From: Enterococcus pallens ATCC BAA-351
GTDB lineage: Bacteria > Bacillota > Bacilli > Lactobacillales > Enterococcaceae
Reading direction: 5' to 3'
Length of the DNA stretch: 64,000 bases
Assembly (NCBI RefSeq): GCF_000407485.1
Contig: NZ_ASWD01000004.1
Coordinates: 394,788 to 458,787 of the forward strand
In this document: piece by piece, positions 8,674-18,088 of the stretch
Layout of the letters: each line of letters starts with the position of its first letter
How positions within the stretch are numbered: position 1 is the first letter of the stretch
Translations under genes and position numbers: made by a program
Notes under the pieces: model-generated
The model's database searches: none
Seen by the model: only the letters and a program-made list of their open reading frames with translations
What the model was told of the DNA's origin: nothing

Positions 8674-9396
8674 ATGGACTTGGACATTATAATGAAGGGG
8701 AAAAAGCTTTCAGCTAATGAGCAAGAAATCCTTGAGTACCTGATTAGTCACGTAGATCAATTGGAAGGGGTTTCCCTACGTGAATTGGCTCAGCGTTTGT
8801 TTACTTCACCCGCGGCAATTGTTCGTTTAGCACAGAAGCTGGAGTTTTCGGGGTATTTGGAGCTGTTCTATTACTTGAAAAATCAATTTCGTCCCAGTGG
8901 TCAAGGGGTCTCCGCAACAATCGATTTCAATATCGACACAAAGAGAATTGAACCTTCCATCAGCAGTATGAAGGACATTTATGCCCACAATAAGGATAAA
9001 TTTGTGACCATTTATGCTACTGGCTTTTCCAGTATTGTTGCTGATTACTTACATAAAAAGCTGCTGGTCAACGGAATTAAGACGCTGTTCGTCAGCGCCG
9101 GGGATTCATCAGGGATCATCAGCAATAATACCGACAATATCAGCATGCTCATCAGTATTTCCAAATCTGGCGAAACGCAAAAGGTGATCGAGAAGATGAC
9201 CTTTTGTCAGGAAAGAAATATTCCTAATATCCTTTTTACGGGAAATTTGCACTCGCGAGCAGAGCAATTGGCGACTATCAGCTTTGAAGTAGAAGACGAG
9301 CGGCCATTAGATAGTCAAAACATCAAATACAACAGCTTTTTTGGAAAGTTAATGCTGTTATTAGAATATATCGTGCAAGAATTTGTTCAGGAATGA
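8674..9396 (+). CDS. MurR/RpiR-family transcriptional regulator
   Basis: A 240-aa regulator with an N-terminal RpiR helix-turn-helix (LSANEQEILEYLISHVD...SPAAIVRLAQKLEFSGYLEL, residues ~10-65) and a C-terminal SIS phosphosugar-binding domain (ATGFSSIVADYLHKKLLVNG; SISKSGETQKVIEK). GGGGCGGTG precedes the ATG. RpiR proteins sense sugar phosphates or amino-sugar phosphates. The downstream CapA-like and hydrolase genes follow closely on the same strand. The alpha-glucoside PTS operon 2 kb further on lacks its own regulator, so this gene could serve it; that is inference. Confidence 0.88.
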   Translation: MDLDIIMKGKKLSANEQEILEYLISHVDQLEGVSLRELAQRLFTSPAAIVRLAQKLEFSGYLELFYYLKNQFRPSGQGVSATIDFNIDTKRIEPSISSMKDIYAHNKDKFVTIYATGFSSIVADYLHKKLLVNGIKTLFVSAGDSSGIISNNTDNISMLISISKSGETQKVIEKMTFCQERNIPNILFTGNLHSRAEQLATISFEVEDERPLDSQNIKYNSFFGKLMLLLEYIVQEFVQE

Positions 9397-9434
9397 AAAG
9401 CTAGGATAATCAAAAAACAAGGAGTTTGTGGCAA

Positions 9435-10577
9435 ATGAAAAAGTTGTTGGCAGGTATTGCCTTAGTAATCGTTTTAGCAGGGTGCTCCAAAGGGGAAGTT
9501 GAAAAAAGAAGCTTGCGGATTGACAGCCGAAGCGATGATGAGCCCGTAGAAGTCTCCTTCTCAGCCGTTGGGGATAACCTAATTCATGATTTTATTTACA
9601 TGAACAACCAAAATCCCGACGGTACGTATCGCTTCGACTATATGTATGAGCCAACTCGCTATTTAACGAGCGATGCGGATGTTTCCTATATTAATCAGGA
9701 AACCATTTGTGGTGGAGAGGCTCTAGGATTATCTGGCTACCCGGCTTTCAATGGTCCAACGGAAATTTTAGACGCTGTCCACGGTGCAGGGTTTAATTGG
9801 CTGGCAGCGGCCTCTAATCACTCAATGGATCGCGGCGAAAATGGCATTGTTAGTCAACTAAATTATTTAGATCAAAATTATCCTGATATGATGGTCACCG
9901 GTTCACAGCGTTCAGCGAAAGACAGCCGTTTGAAGGTTAAAGAAATCAATGGTGTGAAAGTCGGCTTTACTACCTATACTTATGGATTAAACGGCTATGC
10001 ACTCCCTTATGGTAAAGAATATTTAGTGAATTTAATTGACGATGAGGTAATTCAAGCAGACATGGAGGAGCTGAATCAAATCAGCGATGTCCAGGTTGTC
10101 AGCATGCATTGGGGACAGGAGTATCAATTTGTACCCGACAGTGAGCAGGAACGCTTGGCTCAGCTATTAAGTGATGCAGGTGCAGATGTAATTGTAGGTG
10201 GTCACCCTCATGTTATTCAGCCAATGGATTATATTACCGGCAGTGGTGGAAATGAAACGCTCGTTATTTATTCTTTAGGAAATTTTCTGTCTTCACAAAA
10301 CGTGAATGACCAAATGCTAGGGGGCATGGCTCGCTGGAAAATTAGCTTCAACAAAGCTACAGACGAAGTTAGCTTCAAAGATGTGACCTTCTGGCCGACA
10401 ATTACTTATATTGGCGATAATTATCAAACCTATGAAGTCTATGCTTTAAAAGATTATACAGATGAATTAGCCAATCAACACATGCTGCATCTCTATGGTG
10501 GACAGGATACGTCACGGGAATATTTTATTAACCGGGTAAATGAAATTATGAATGATAAGGTAGAGCTAGTTTATTAA
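9435..10577 (+). CDS. CapA-family lipoprotein, metallophosphatase-like
   Basis: 380 aa from ATG at 9435 (a TTG at 9426 is in frame but less likely; AAGGAG lies 10 nt before the ATG). An N-terminal lipoprotein signal ends in LAGC with Cys at residue 17, so the protein should be anchored outside the membrane. The body has the PGA_cap/CapA signatures: SAVGDNLIHD, YINQETICGG, AASNHSMDRGENG, MHWGQEYQFVPDSEQERLA, DVIVGGHPHVIQP and YSLGNF. CapA-type proteins take part in poly-gamma-glutamate or other surface polymer metabolism, but no capB/C genes are here, so the role is open. Confidence 0.88.
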   Translation: MKKLLAGIALVIVLAGCSKGEVEKRSLRIDSRSDDEPVEVSFSAVGDNLIHDFIYMNNQNPDGTYRFDYMYEPTRYLTSDADVSYINQETICGGEALGLSGYPAFNGPTEILDAVHGAGFNWLAAASNHSMDRGENGIVSQLNYLDQNYPDMMVTGSQRSAKDSRLKVKEINGVKVGFTTYTYGLNGYALPYGKEYLVNLIDDEVIQADMEELNQISDVQVVSMHWGQEYQFVPDSEQERLAQLLSDAGADVIVGGHPHVIQPMDYITGSGGNETLVIYSLGNFLSSQNVNDQMLGGMARWKISFNKATDEVSFKDVTFWPTITYIGDNYQTYEVYALKDYTDELANQHMLHLYGGQDTSREYFINRVNEIMNDKVELVY

Positions 10578-10597
10578 TCAAACCAGCAGGGGGATTG

Positions 10598-11518
10598 ATG
10601 ATAGTCTGGATTATAGCTATTTTACTGCTGGTAGTTTTAGGCGTTTTATTACTGCAATTTGTTAAGGATCGAAAAGCAGCTTATCGACGTTTAGAAAATT
10701 ACACAGTCACAACTTTTGAAAGTTCTTTCGGTACAATGAGTTATGTAGACGAAGGATCCGGCGAAGCTATCTTAATCTCTCATGGCATTTTTGGCGGCTA
10801 CGATCAAGGGATGGTTAGTTTGAAACAAGTAGCTGGAGAACGTTGCCGAAAGCTGGCACCTTCACGTTTTGGCTATATTGGCTCAGCTCTGCCTAGTGAG
10901 CCAACACCTAAAAATCAGGCACTTGTATTCAAAGAGCTGTTAGATGACTTGGGGATTGACCAGGTTTATCTTTTAGCAACCTCAGCAGGGGGGGCTGCCG
11001 GCCTTCGTTTTGCTCTGGATTTCCCTGAGCGGACCAAGGGGTTGATTCTATTGTCTTCAGGAGCGCCTGATAAGAAACGGACTGAAGAGGAAATTCGCAA
11101 GATGGGGCTGCAAGGTCCGCCTCCAATGATCGTCAATGATTTTATCATGTGGTTTGCTATGAAATACTTCAGCGCAATGTTTACTCAAATGATGGGCGCA
11201 AAAATAGAAAAAAATCAGCTCTTTACCACTATGCTGCCAGCTAGCCCACGCAAAAAGGGAGTAGCGGCTGATACGAAAGTCACTAACACCGACATGACTC
11301 GAAATTACGAGAAGTATCCGTTAGAGGAACTAAATGTCCCTCTTTTAGTTTGTCATGCGAAAGATGATCCAATGGCAAGCTACCAAACCATTGAAAAATT
11401 ATTGGCTCGCGTACCCGATCAGGCCCACACCGCCATTTGTGAATCAGGCGGACATATTATGGCAGACAGCGGAGATTTAGTGGATCGTGCGATTCAACAA
11501 TTTATGAATCAGACATAA
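10598..11518 (+). CDS. Membrane-anchored alpha/beta hydrolase
   Basis: 306 aa from ATG at 10598; an in-frame TTG at 10595 is too close to the GGGGG site. An N-terminal hydrophobic helix (IVWIIAILLLVVLGVLLLQF) suggests a membrane anchor. The hydrolase fold follows, with oxyanion region SHGIFGG, a probable nucleophile serine in LATSAGGAAG, an acid in CHAKDDPMAS and the histidine in ESGGHIM. It follows the CapA-like gene by 20 bp and is likely in the same transcript. Substrate unknown. Confidence 0.85.
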   Translation: MIVWIIAILLLVVLGVLLLQFVKDRKAAYRRLENYTVTTFESSFGTMSYVDEGSGEAILISHGIFGGYDQGMVSLKQVAGERCRKLAPSRFGYIGSALPSEPTPKNQALVFKELLDDLGIDQVYLLATSAGGAAGLRFALDFPERTKGLILLSSGAPDKKRTEEEIRKMGLQGPPPMIVNDFIMWFAMKYFSAMFTQMMGAKIEKNQLFTTMLPASPRKKGVAADTKVTNTDMTRNYEKYPLEELNVPLLVCHAKDDPMASYQTIEKLLARVPDQAHTAICESGGHIMADSGDLVDRAIQQFMNQT

Positions 11519-11562
11519 AAACAGCAAGTTCACACTCTGCAGTCGTGAATTTGCTGTTTTTA
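11517..11562. terminator. Stem-loop between convergent operons
   Basis: AAAACAGCAAGTTCAC (11517-11532) pairs with GTGAATTTGCTGTTTT (11545-11560, one mismatch). T-runs occur on both strands. Confidence 0.85.
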
Positions 11563-12939
11563 TTATTCTGCAAAATAGTTTGCAGCAAGTTCCTGGTACT
11601 GTTCCGCACGAACAGCATCTGGGGTAAAGGTCTTCCCAGCTTCCACTATTCTCTCGGGCTGCTGAATCAAGTAATACAAGCCGAAAAGCGGTTCGTTTTC
11701 CTCAGCATACATACATGGCAAGCCCAATAAATCTGCGGTCATTTGGGTTAAAGCATCTGTTTGAAAAAAGCCGCCACTCACTGATAAAGCACCTCGGGCC
11801 CCTACCATCCCCGTCAGAATACGAACATTCATCAGCATTCCCTCCACTACTCCGCGAATCAGGTCGTCCTTCGTATGTTCAACTGTTAAATGCTTAAACT
11901 CAGCCTTTTTATTAGAAGACCAAAAAGGTGCACGTTCACCATTCAAGTAAGGAAAGAAGCGTAACCCTTTTGCTCCAAGGGGAGAGGCTGCCAACGTTGC
12001 CGGCAGCTGTTGATAGAAAGTTCCCGGTTCCCCAATAGCTTGTGAAGCCCACGCCAGAACGCAGCCGCCATTATTGGATGGCGCACCGATCACATAGTGC
12101 TCCCGGTCCAGGTAGTAGCAAAAATTCTGTTTTTCCACATCGAAATGAGGCTGCTCAGTAAGATTGCGAACGGCTGTACTGGTTCCAATCGTTAAACTAC
12201 TGGTGTTTCCGGTACGATAGAAACTGGCATATGCCGTCAAACAGCCATCACTGGCTCCTGCAATAACCTGCACTTCAGTTGACAATCCCAAGCTAGCTGC
12301 AGCGCCCGAATCAATCAGAAAGGCAGTTGTCGTATCGGTTAATTCTGCCAGCTGCTTGGGTGCTACCTCTAAATAAGCCAAGATTTCTGAATCCCATTGC
12401 TGCGTTTCCAAATTAAACAAACCCGTAGCTGAAGCAATCGAATAATCCACGCGGGCTTTTCCGGTAAAATAGTCCATCAACAACTCCTTGATGCCCCACC
12501 ATTGAACATTTTTCGAGTAGCTTTTCTGTTGACCGAAGTACAAAATTTTGGCGAAAGGCGACATGGGATGAATCGGCGTACCAGTCTTTTGATAAAAATG
12601 CTTTGCCAAGTCTGTATGTTTGAATTCCTCGATTACCTGGCTGGCTTGTTCATCCGACCAAATAAAAATCTTACCGTTCACACCATCCACTACTGGCATA
12701 ACACTATGCATCGCGGTACTAAAGCTGATCAGCTCTACTTGCTGGCGTACTTCAGCAGGAATAGCTTGAATTCCTTGTACAAAAGCCTGCTCCAGTTCGG
12801 AGGATTGCTGATATCTCGCTGGTCCTTCCACGTAAGTCTTCAGGTTAATCGTCGCCTGATAAAGCAGCTGATTCTCCGCAATTACCCCTAGCTTTATTGC
12901 CGTTGTTCCTACATCAATACCTAAAAAAGCCTTCGTCAA
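11563..12939 (-). CDS. FGGY-family carbohydrate kinase (gluconokinase-like)
   Basis: A 458-aa kinase of the hexokinase/HSP70 fold. An N-terminal phosphate loop FLGIDVGTTAIKLG and a C-terminal LSVSGGFFQTDALTQMTADLLG adenosine segment mark the FGGY family. The sequence around SFSTAMHSVMPVV and DEQAS is closest to my memory of gluconate kinases. The start is taken as TTG at 12939 with AAGG 9 nt before; GTG at 12948 abuts the site. It follows the GH4 gene but is separated by an intrinsic terminator. Gluconate as substrate is a guess from family resemblance. Confidence 0.8.
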   Translation of the reverse strand: MTKAFLGIDVGTTAIKLGVIAENQLLYQATINLKTYVEGPARYQQSSELEQAFVQGIQAIPAEVRQQVELISFSTAMHSVMPVVDGVNGKIFIWSDEQASQVIEEFKHTDLAKHFYQKTGTPIHPMSPFAKILYFGQQKSYSKNVQWWGIKELLMDYFTGKARVDYSIASATGLFNLETQQWDSEILAYLEVAPKQLAELTDTTTAFLIDSGAAASLGLSTEVQVIAGASDGCLTAYASFYRTGNTSSLTIGTSTAVRNLTEQPHFDVEKQNFCYYLDREHYVIGAPSNNGGCVLAWASQAIGEPGTFYQQLPATLAASPLGAKGLRFFPYLNGERAPFWSSNKKAEFKHLTVEHTKDDLIRGVVEGMLMNVRILTGMVGARGALSVSGGFFQTDALTQMTADLLGLPCMYAEENEPLFGLYYLIQQPERIVEAGKTFTPDAVRAEQYQELAANYFAE

Positions 12940-12959
12940 TTTGCTCACCCTTCAATCTC

Positions 12960-12990
12960 AAAAAAGGCAGCCAATGGTCTGCCTTTTTTG
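12960..12990 (-). terminator. Internal terminator/attenuator between GH4 and FGGY kinase genes
   Basis: AAAAAAGGCAG (12960-12970) and CTGCCTTTTTT (12979-12989) form an 11-bp stem with an 8-nt loop ending in T6 on the minus strand. It lies between two same-strand genes, so kinase expression is probably reduced relative to GH4. Confidence 0.8.
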
Positions 12991-12993
12991 CTT

Positions 12994-14328
<1,335 letters not shown>

Positions 14329-15948
14329 CTATTCGTCTCCTTCTGGGTCTCTGCCTAAATACTTCTCTAAATCCTCCCGCACTTGCGGCACCGTTAATCC
14401 ATAAACTACATGAACATTCTCACCATTTTTGATGACGCCCTTGGCACTCGTTTGGTCCTTTAACAAGGTCTCATCCACTAGTTCAGGATTTTGCAGCTTC
14501 AAACGTAATCGAGTGTAACAATTATCAATGGTTTTAATATTAGCTTCGCCGCCTAAGCCTTCAACGATCGTTGCAGATATCCCGCCATCAATGCCATCCA
14601 AGGCAGCCGATGAAGCGGCACCTGCAGGAACTGCAGCATTTTTCTCGTTGTATTCCTTTTTCGAGTACAGCTTGGTTTCCTGTCCGCTGTCTTCCCGGCC
14701 GACTGTTTTCAAGTTCAGCTTGGTAATCAGCAAACGGAAAGTAAAGTAGTAAATAAAGAAGAAAGCAATGCCGACTGCAATATACACCGGCCAGCGGGTC
14801 TTCTCGATACCTAGAGGCAAGTTATATAGTAAGAAATCAATGAAGCCATTAGGACCAATTGCTCGAGAGCCAAAAATGTTCAAAGCTACCATACTCAACC
14901 CGCTTAAAGCAGAGTGAATAACAAACAATACTGGCGCAACAAACATAAAGGAGAACTCAATTGGTTCAGTAACCCCAGCAACAAATGATGTAACTACGGC
15001 TGGAATCAAAATCGCTTTTACCTTCATTTTGTTTTCTGGTTTAGCTGTTTGGTACATTGCTAAACATGCCCCGATTAACCCAAACATTTTAGAAATTCCG
15101 CGAGCATCCCAAATCACGCTGCCAGATAATACTCGAACTGCCGGATCAGCAATTTCTGCAAAATAGATATTGCGGGCCCCTTCGAAAACCTGTCCGCCAA
15201 CTTCGGCTACACCACCTAAAGAGGTATATAAGAATGGGGTGTAGATTAAGTGATGCAGTCCAGTTGGAATTAACAAGCGCTCCAGTGAACCATACATGAA
15301 GATCCCAAAGTTGCCCGTTTCTTTAATTACCCCACCTAATCCATCAATACCGTGCTGAATCACCGGCCAGATGAAGGATAAGGCAATCGCTGATAAAACT
15401 AAAATCGGGATCAAAACGATAAAGACAAACCGAGCACCGCCATATACTTGAAAAGCGTTATTAAATTTAGTGTCGATGAAGCGATTATGGACTAGTGCCA
15501 CCACGATTCCTAAAATAATTCCTAGAAAAACGCCCATATCCAATACTTGAATTCCTAAAACCATCGTTTGACCAGAGCCTTGCAAAGCATCCGGCTCCAC
15601 CAGCATGCCTCGCAGCTCCATAAACTTGTTCATGGCATATAAGAATACTAAGTAGCCTAATAAAGAAGTAAAAGCTGCTTCAGCTTTTTTCTTGTTGGCT
15701 AAACCTAAGGCAATCCCAACACAAAAGATAATACCTAAATTAGTTAAAATCGGTAATAAAGAGGCGGACAAAATACTGCCGAACCCCATCGTGATTGGAT
15801 TATCTAAAAATGAAAATTGCTCAATCAATCGCGGATTGGTAAATACATTCCCGATGGCGATTAATAACCCGGCAATCGGCAAGATCAAGACGGGGATAAA
15901 CATCGCCTTGGAAAATTTCTGCATGGTGTCCATTATTTTCGCTTTCAT
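14329..15948 (-). CDS. PTS alpha-glucoside transporter subunit IICB
   Basis: 539 aa. The N-terminal IIC domain (about 1-420) has some ten membrane segments plus LIPTGLHHLIYTPFLYTSLGG and GVTEPIEFSFMFVAPVLF, hallmarks of the glucose-superfamily GlvC/MalP group. After a linker, the IIB domain (about 455-530) has the phosphorylatable Cys in IDNCYTRLRL. There is no IIA domain, so a general IIA-Glc elsewhere must serve it. GGAGAC lies upstream of the ATG. It heads the operon with GH4. Likely sugars are maltose, trehalulose or related alpha-glucosides. Confidence 0.9.
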   Translation of the reverse strand: MKAKIMDTMQKFSKAMFIPVLILPIAGLLIAIGNVFTNPRLIEQFSFLDNPITMGFGSILSASLLPILTNLGIIFCVGIALGLANKKKAEAAFTSLLGYLVFLYAMNKFMELRGMLVEPDALQGSGQTMVLGIQVLDMGVFLGIILGIVVALVHNRFIDTKFNNAFQVYGGARFVFIVLIPILVLSAIALSFIWPVIQHGIDGLGGVIKETGNFGIFMYGSLERLLIPTGLHHLIYTPFLYTSLGGVAEVGGQVFEGARNIYFAEIADPAVRVLSGSVIWDARGISKMFGLIGACLAMYQTAKPENKMKVKAILIPAVVTSFVAGVTEPIEFSFMFVAPVLFVIHSALSGLSMVALNIFGSRAIGPNGFIDFLLYNLPLGIEKTRWPVYIAVGIAFFFIYYFTFRLLITKLNLKTVGREDSGQETKLYSKKEYNEKNAAVPAGAASSAALDGIDGGISATIVEGLGGEANIKTIDNCYTRLRLKLQNPELVDETLLKDQTSAKGVIKNGENVHVVYGLTVPQVREDLEKYLGRDPEGDE

Positions 15949-16327
15949 CTTACTGTCTCCTTTTTCTTTGATGGGTTCATTATAGGGAAGAACTTTGATG
16001 ATTGATAGAGATAACGCTTACATAGGAATGCGTTTCAAGATTTGAAATGTGTTTCAGGAAAAGCTTACTATTTTATAAGCAACTATTTATTGAGCTCAAG
16101 TAGCCTCATTTCAATATTACGATCCTAGTTTTAAAAATCTCCGTTTAATTCCTTATGCAAGGCGCCTATGAAATCTTAAATTTGATGCTATTTTATCCTT
16201 TTATCCTTATTTTTAAGATTATTAGCTGATATGAAGGCGATCTTATCTATACATTCCCCTATTATTCTCCTATACTGTTAATAAGAAGATCGTTCGTCTT
16301 TCATCTATACAAAGGACAGTGATTTAT
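15949..16327. other. Divergent intergenic region, 379 bp
   Basis: AT-rich spacer between the PTS gene and the first small membrane protein gene. It contains the cre-like site at 16009 and must hold promoters in both directions. I see no ORF with a ribosome site and no repeat. Confidence 0.4.
16009..16022. promoter_or_regulatory. Weak cre-like site upstream of the alpha-glucoside PTS operon
   Basis: AGATAACGCTTACA preserves the cre core (ACGCTTACA) with two or three mismatches to the consensus, 60 bp upstream of the PTS start codon. Catabolite control is plausible but the match is imperfect. Confidence 0.3.
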
Positions 16328-16588
16328 ATGGATAGCTATTCCATTAGAGCGCTCGCTTTTGCCGGTATTGCCTGCACTGGTGTGCTCTTGTTGCTTGCCA
16401 TCTTAACAAGGATAACCAAAGGACTTTTTATTTCCCGTTTCCCGCATCAATTTATTCAAGACAGTACTGATCCAAGATATGAGTTAGAACGTCAAGCCGG
16501 CAAAACGTTCAGTATGTTTATTTTTAAGTATGTCCCACCCTTTTTTATTGGATTTCTACTTATTTTGCTGCTGACTTACCTGCACTAG
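16328..16588 (+). CDS. Small membrane protein (2 TM), unknown
   Basis: 86 aa from ATG at 16328 with AAAGGA 11 nt upstream; an in-frame GTG at 16319 is too close. Two hydrophobic segments (about 7-27 and 64-84) flank a polar stretch, ISRFPHQFIQDSTDPRYELERQ. No family recognised. First of four consecutive small membrane proteins. Confidence 0.6.
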   Translation: MDSYSIRALAFAGIACTGVLLLLAILTRITKGLFISRFPHQFIQDSTDPRYELERQAGKTFSMFIFKYVPPFFIGFLLILLLTYLH

Positions 16589-16617
16589 CTAAAACTTTTC
16601 ATCGAGGAGTGAATCTC

Positions 16618-17028
16618 ATGTTCCATGTCATGCTTATTTTGTTGCCACTGATCTTTTTGGCAATTGTTGCTTCATTTATCTTATTTGGGGTTACAGCGGT
16701 TGTCTTAAGTATCTTTGGCGGAAGTGCTGCCATGATGATCAAAAACAAAACAGCTAAATATTTGCTGCTGATAAGCTTTCTGATTTTATTCCTCGTTGGT
16801 GTTCAGTGTTTGTATCCTTTTGCAGGTGCCTATCTATCGATGGATATGGGGCTTATCCCTATTATCAGTACAAGCTTGTTCGGCTTGATTGTCTTACTAT
16901 CCGTTGGTGCCATTAAGCTTTCCACAGCTGTCCCAAACAAAACTGGCAGAACTGTATTAATGATCTTGTTTGGCTTCTTTGCTGCCATTGCTCTCGTATT
17001 AGCCTTATTTATGCTTTCACTTAGATGA
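16618..17028 (+). CDS. Small polytopic membrane protein, unknown
   Basis: 136 aa from ATG at 16618, with GAGGAG 8 nt upstream. It is almost entirely hydrophobic with four predicted membrane segments and only a few charged residues (MIKNKTAKY, PNKTGRT). It follows the 86-aa gene by 29 bp. No family recognised. Confidence 0.6.
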   Translation: MFHVMLILLPLIFLAIVASFILFGVTAVVLSIFGGSAAMMIKNKTAKYLLLISFLILFLVGVQCLYPFAGAYLSMDMGLIPIISTSLFGLIVLLSVGAIKLSTAVPNKTGRTVLMILFGFFAAIALVLALFMLSLR

Positions 17029-17049
17029 TATTCTGTAACAGATACTCTC

Positions 17050-17290
17050 TAAAGTTATCCACAACCGTATATTGATGAGGCATGTTGATAGCTTAGAAAC
17101 GCTTATGTGTCAGCCATCCACAGGTTTTCCACCGTTTGTGGATAACCTGTGGATAGTTTGTGGGAAAACCTGCCATATATCCACATAAACAGTCTGTTTT
17201 TTGTCATCTACATGTGTAAAAGTAAAAAAAGCTCTAGTTAACTTACACGTTTAGTGGATACATTCCAACAATCGAGCTTGTCCACAACTA
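17050..17290. other. Cluster of DnaA boxes
   Basis: Seven DnaA-box-like 9-mers lie within 232 bp. Two match TTATCCACA perfectly: 17055-17063 (+) and 17137-17145 (-). Three have one mismatch: 17148-17156 (-, CTATCCACA), 17177-17185 (+, ATATCCACA) and 17278-17286 (+, TTGTCCACA). Two have two mismatches: 17114-17122 (+) and 17159-17167 (-). The 357-bp spacer has no ORF. No dnaA, dnaN or rpmH gene is nearby, so this is probably not oriC; it resembles the ectopic DnaA-box clusters known from Bacillus subtilis. Confidence 0.75.
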
Positions 17291-17385
17291 TTTTTTTCAT
17301 TAAAAACGAGCAAGGCTGTTCGTATTTTTTTCAACCTTTTTATGTTATATTGTGAGTCACCAAATTACGAAATGAGGTTTCCAGA

Positions 17386-17694
17386 ATGCCTATCTTCGCA
17401 ATCTTTATTGATCTGATTACTGCAGCAGCTTATTTTCTGCAGCTGCGTCTGCCCTTCAAGGGTGTCTACTTGTTGGGGATTGTCTTTCAGGTGCTCTTTA
17501 CCCTGATTCTGTTGGTCATGAGCTTCAGCTATCCAAAAAAACAAGCTGACAAAATCCAATTAAATCCCTCTTATCGCTATCTTACAATTCGCTATGCCTT
17601 AATCCTTTTTTCGGCCATTATAAATGGCGTAGTGCTTTTTCTCTATGTACTTAACTTTATTGGTACTAACGATCTGATTTTTTCGCAGTTTTGA
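17386..17694 (+). CDS. Small membrane protein (3 TM), unknown
   Basis: 102 aa with hydrophobic segments at about 3-20, 27-48 and 70-93 and a polar loop YPKKQADKIQLNPSYRYL. It starts just downstream of the DnaA-box cluster. A weak ATGAGG site lies upstream. No family recognised. Confidence 0.6.
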   Translation: MPIFAIFIDLITAAAYFLQLRLPFKGVYLLGIVFQVLFTLILLVMSFSYPKKQADKIQLNPSYRYLTIRYALILFSAIINGVVLFLYVLNFIGTNDLIFSQF

Positions 17695-17739
17695 CTGCCT
17701 TAAAAACCAAGGCATCTTTTATTGGAGGATGAAGGAGTT

Positions 17740-18036
17740 ATGACTTTCTTTATTGGCAAATATAAAACCAGTTTAGCGCTAATTACACTTAGTGCACTGA
17801 TTCTTGCAGGCATTTTTTGGTGGTTCTTACCTGCCGCAGTGCCTATGCAATGGGCTGCAGACGGTTCTGTCAACTATACACTTTCGAAAAATCTTGCCGT
17901 TTTGATTTTGCCACTGCTACCATTAATTATAGGCCTGCAAGGCTGGCACAAGACGGACTACAAATTTCTTCTTTATGCAGGAATTGCCTTGCTGGGTATT
18001 AGCGGCATTTTTCTAATGATCATCGTAAGCTCTTGA
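17740..18036 (+). CDS. DUF1648-domain small membrane protein
   Basis: 98 aa from ATG at 17740 with GAAGGAG 3 nt upstream; the TTG-initiated longer frame at 17722 is unlikely. It has three hydrophobic segments and the DUF1648 signature PMQWAADGSVNYTLSK (typical P-x-H-W-x-x-x-G-x-x-x-x-x-x-S-K), found in SdpI-like immunity and membrane proteins. The SdpI C-terminal half is absent. It ends before a strong shared terminator. Confidence 0.7.
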   Translation: MTFFIGKYKTSLALITLSALILAGIFWWFLPAAVPMQWAADGSVNYTLSKNLAVLILPLLPLIIGLQGWHKTDYKFLLYAGIALLGISGIFLMIIVSS

Positions 18037-18044
18037 AACCAATA

Positions 18045-18088
18045 AAAACGACCTTTGCTTTTCCAACTAAGAAAAGCAAGGGTCGTTT
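18045..18088. terminator. Bidirectional terminator
   Basis: AAACGACCTTTGCTTTTC (from 18046) pairs with GAAAAGCAAGGGTCGTTT (18071-18088) through a 7-nt loop, with one or two mismatches. It sits between convergent genes. Confidence 0.85.

Noticed and set aside
17050..17290. Chromosomal oriC
   Set aside because: DnaA boxes are present, but no dnaA, dnaN, rpmH or other replication gene and no clear AT-rich unwinding element lies next to them in the window.
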